Shown: in pieces, positions 61,644-64,000 of the stretch | Position numbering within the stretch: position 1 is the stretch's first letter | Layout of the letters: each line of letters starts with the position of its first letter | From: Flavobacterium psychrophilum | GTDB taxonomy: Bacteria; Bacteroidota; Bacteroidia; Flavobacteriales; Flavobacteriaceae | Direction: 5' to 3' | DNA: 64,000 bases | Assembly: GCA_945890865.1 (NCBI GenBank) | Contig: CAMDDB010000007.1 | Coordinates: 1-64,000 of the forward strand | Made by a program: the position numbers and the translations under genes | Notes under the pieces: generated by a model | The model's input: only the letters and a program-made list of their open reading frames with translations | Databases searched by the model: none | Told to the model about the DNA's origin: nothing

Positions 61644-64000
61644 TTAATTGGTAATGGATTCATTACGTTTTGCTTCTTCACTTTTGATGCGCTCTAACTC
61701 GCCTTGGGCTTCAGTTAATACATCTTCAAACGTTGCAAAATTATCAATGACACTTTGAAGGATTTCAGTTGCTTGAAAGCTATCACCCAGCATAAAATAA
61801 TTTTTTGCCATAATAATTAAGGCTTTTGATCCAAAATATTTATAGCCCGAATAATCTACTGCAATTTGCTCTACCACTTTATTGGAAGCATCAAACTTTC
61901 CTTCTTTGTTCTTGAAATAGGCCTCATAATATAAAGCTTCTGCTTTGAGTTCGCCTTTGGCTATTTTATTCAACTTATCGTAAGCTTCTTTTGCTTTTGC
62001 TTCGTCATTACTTTTCATGGCAGAACGCGCTACAATGATTTGGGCATCACTTTTAATTCGATCTTCAATTTTATCGTTTTTCAATACTTTATCGGCATAT
62101 ATCACCGCATTCACATAATCTTCTTTTTCATAATAAGCTTTCATCAAATTGGATTGCGCATAGGTTGTGTTTTGAGGAAATTCGGCTTCGGCTTCCAAAC
62201 GGATTAAAACCAAAAGGGCCGCATCGTAATTTTTAGCTTTTAAATTGATTTGGCACAAACGCGCTAAAGCTTGTTCCGTAAATTCATTTCTAGGGCTTGC
62301 AATTACAAACTCATAGGGCTTGATGGCATTATTTTCTAAAGCATCGGCAAAGTACAATTGCGCCAGGTAAAAATTAGCTTTTAAGGCATGCAAGCCATTC
62401 GGGAATCTACTGATATAGTTTGTAAATCCAGAAATCGCTAGCTTGGCATTGTTTTGTAAATATTGCTTTTCGGCAGATTCATAGGTATCATTATCCAAAT
62501 CGGCATCAGAAACTGCGATAAAAGTTAGGGATTTAACCCAATCGGCATATTCATTTACTTTTCCATTATCTACATAAATCAATCGCGCTGTGGCAACTGC
62601 TTCTATTGATTCTGGAGAATTGGGATATTCAGCAACTACTTTTTTAAACTTTCCAATAGCTTGTGCTTCATTATTTCCATTATAATATAGTAAACCCTGT
62701 TTTAAAATGGCTTTAGCTGTATACGAACTGGACCTATAATTATTAATTAATTTATCATAGATTGTGATGGCTTTATCATTTAAATTTTGTCCCACATACG
62801 TATTTCCCAATTCATAAACAGCGTCATCGGCATATTGAGACGTTGGATAGGCTGTGATAAATTTTTCCAAATCTGCTATTTTTCGATCCGGTTTATTGAC
62901 AAAACCATAGCTAATTCCTTTTTGAAAAGCCGCATAATCGGCATCTACACTATTCATCTCCATAACTTTATTATAGGCATCCATTGCGGGCCAATATTTT
63001 GCCACCATAAAATTACAATCGGCTAAACGCAAATAAGAATCCGTTAGGCGCATTTTATCTCCTGGAACAGATTTTATATAAGCGTCAAAATAAGGTAGGG
63101 CACTTTCATAGGCTTTCAGCTTGAAATAGGAATAAGCCAAATTATAATTGGCATTATCATACTCAGGCGTTTGCTTGGCGGCTGTAAAATTCTTAAATTG
63201 TAGAAAAGTGAGTTTTGCTTCCTCAAATTGATCCAAATTGTATTCCGTTTCTCCTTTCCAAAAGGTGGCTCTTGCCGAAAATTTAGGATCAACATTTTCG
63301 GTTATTGCTGTCTTAAATAGCGCAAAAGCTCCTTTATAATCTCCATCGATATACAATTCTAAACCACGGTAGAACGCCACTTTTTGATAGGCCCATTTAT
63401 TTTCAGGTGAGCGGTTTTTCTGCAATAATTGTAACGCTTCTTTATAATTTTTAGCGGTAATATAGGAACTTATCAACAACGAATTAATTTCTTGTTTGTA
63501 GGAACTTTCGGGATATTTTGCTAAATAAGCCAGTAAAACTTCTGGCACCGATTGATAAGGATTTCCAATATCATAACTCAATTTTGCATAATTTAACCAA
63601 GCATCTTCTTGAATTTTTAATTCAAATTGCATTTCTGAAGCCGATTTAAATGCGTTCAATGCTTGTTGTTTTTTTTGTGTATATAAATAACTTTCCGCCA
63701 AATGATAATAGGCATTTTGAGCGACTGTATCGTTCCCCTGAATAATCTTATTGAACTGGGCAATGGCATTTTCAAAATCTTTTTGTTGGTAATAGGTATA
63801 CCCCAATTGATAAAAATCGGTATTTGTCCATTTTCCTTTTTTTCCTTTATAAGCTAATAAAAAGGGCAAGGCTTGGTCATATTTTTTGAGATTAAAGTAA
63901 CTCTCCCCTACAATTTTAGAAAGTTCACTTTTCTCTTCCAAATTTGCTTTTGGAAATTGGGCTTCACCTACTTCTATTGCTTTTTGAAAGTTACCGAGTT
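61644..64000 (-). CDS. TPR-repeat protein (incomplete at right edge)
   Basis: The reading frame is open to the end of the window; the first residues visible are LGNFQKAIEVGEAQF, already a TPR pattern. An internal TTG at 63941 is not a start. At least 785 residues of about twenty tetratricopeptide-like units are seen (for example YHLAESYLYTQKKQQALNAF, YNLAYSYFKLKAYESALPYF). Such long TPR proteins next to outer-membrane barrels in flavobacteria may assemble envelope complexes. No catalytic domain. The final part is charged (EEAKRNESITN). The gene precedes the barrel gene by 59 bases, a probable operon. Confidence 0.85.
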   Translation of the reverse strand, partial: LGNFQKAIEVGEAQFPKANLEEKSELSKIVGESYFNLKKYDQALPFLLAYKGKKGKWTNTDFYQLGYTYYQQKDFENAIAQFNKIIQGNDTVAQNAYYHLAESYLYTQKKQQALNAFKSASEMQFELKIQEDAWLNYAKLSYDIGNPYQSVPEVLLAYLAKYPESSYKQEINSLLISSYITAKNYKEALQLLQKNRSPENKWAYQKVAFYRGLELYIDGDYKGAFALFKTAITENVDPKFSARATFWKGETEYNLDQFEEAKLTFLQFKNFTAAKQTPEYDNANYNLAYSYFKLKAYESALPYFDAYIKSVPGDKMRLTDSYLRLADCNFMVAKYWPAMDAYNKVMEMNSVDADYAAFQKGISYGFVNKPDRKIADLEKFITAYPTSQYADDAVYELGNTYVGQNLNDKAITIYDKLINNYRSSSYTAKAILKQGLLYYNGNNEAQAIGKFKKVVAEYPNSPESIEAVATARLIYVDNGKVNEYADWVKSLTFIAVSDADLDNDTYESAEKQYLQNNAKLAISGFTNYISRFPNGLHALKANFYLAQLYFADALENNAIKPYEFVIASPRNEFTEQALARLCQINLKAKNYDAALLVLIRLEAEAEFPQNTTYAQSNLMKAYYEKEDYVNAVIYADKVLKNDKIEDRIKSDAQIIVARSAMKSNDEAKAKEAYDKLNKIAKGELKAEALYYEAYFKNKEGKFDASNKVVEQIAVDYSGYKYFGSKALIIMAKNYFMLGDSFQATEILQSVIDNFATFEDVLTEAQGELERIKSEEAKRNESITN

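Noticed and set aside
63939..63941. TTG 63941 as start of the TPR protein
   Set aside because: The frame stays open with TPR-like sequence up to the window edge, so the real start is beyond 64000.

Overview
The window reads as chromosomal core sequence of a Flavobacteriaceae bacterium, most like Flavobacterium. It is AT-rich. Its best promoters fit the Bacteroidota pattern TTG-N(17-23)-TAnnTTTG rather than the sigma-70 pattern. It has a fused SecDF, a split transketolase, DUF6095-type and DUF6787-type small membrane proteins, and single-residue quirks (a zinc-site-less tRNA-guanine transglycosylase, GT39 enzymes with DKPP motifs) that I associate with flavobacteria. No insertion sequence, prophage, CRISPR array or plasmid gene was seen.

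Layout. 1-353: a leftward promoter and the thrS promoter. 354-3711: thrS-infC-rpmI-rplT (translation), closed by a strong terminator; infC starts on the rare codon ATA. 3798-7737 (leftward): accA, then dnaB with a GATase-like secreted protein. 7995-17818: an AT-rich stretch of envelope-glycan genes on both strands (PAP2 phosphatase, two ArnT-like GT39 transferases, two GT2 polyprenyl-phosphate-type transferases, a UPF0104/LPG-synthase-like membrane protein, an EamA transporter), interleaved with lptG-like and tgt. 17945-19815: split transketolase. 20019-22644: an orphan membrane protein, a small membrane protein and an RlmL-like rRNA methyltransferase. 22740-26506: six same-strand, tightly packed genes (methyltransferase, ZIP transporter, murQ, DUF6095, lipoprotein, TerC). 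26512-34675 (leftward): fhs, parC, parE, ychF, ferredoxin. 34811-38487: LuxC-like acyl-CoA reductase, serC, serA, small membrane protein. 38491-39830 (leftward): folE copy 1 and msrA. 39978-41404: lolD-like ABC ATPase and a TIGR02757 protein. 41547-41620: tRNA-Ala(GGC). 41711-43600: a Qnr/McbG-like pentapeptide protein and two exported orphans. 43679-46306: valS. 46501-50500: DUF1573 protein, aminotransferase, folE copy 2 and cysS. 50581-52673: outer-membrane barrel, yidD, lgt. 52940-64000 (leftward): secDF, mdh, gyrB, a GreA-like factor, an outer-membrane barrel, and a TPR protein that runs off the right edge.

Most genes are housekeeping: translation (thrS, infC, rpmI, rplT, valS, cysS, tRNA-Ala, tgt), DNA topology and replication (gyrB, parC, parE, dnaB), protein and lipoprotein export (secDF, yidD, lgt, lolD), one-carbon/folate (fhs, two folE) and serine synthesis (serC, serA). 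The most system-like part is the 8-18 kb glycan region, whose enzymes together could make, flip, transfer and recycle a polyprenyl-phosphate-linked sugar at the inner membrane. Other points worth attention are the ATA start of infC, overlapping face-to-face promoters between ferredoxin and luxC, the cysteine-less TGT, two folE paralogues 10 kb apart, the Qnr-like protein in the same window as gyrase and topoisomerase IV genes, and a scattered family of short stuttering intergenic repeats. Functions are called by eye from motifs; no database search was run.
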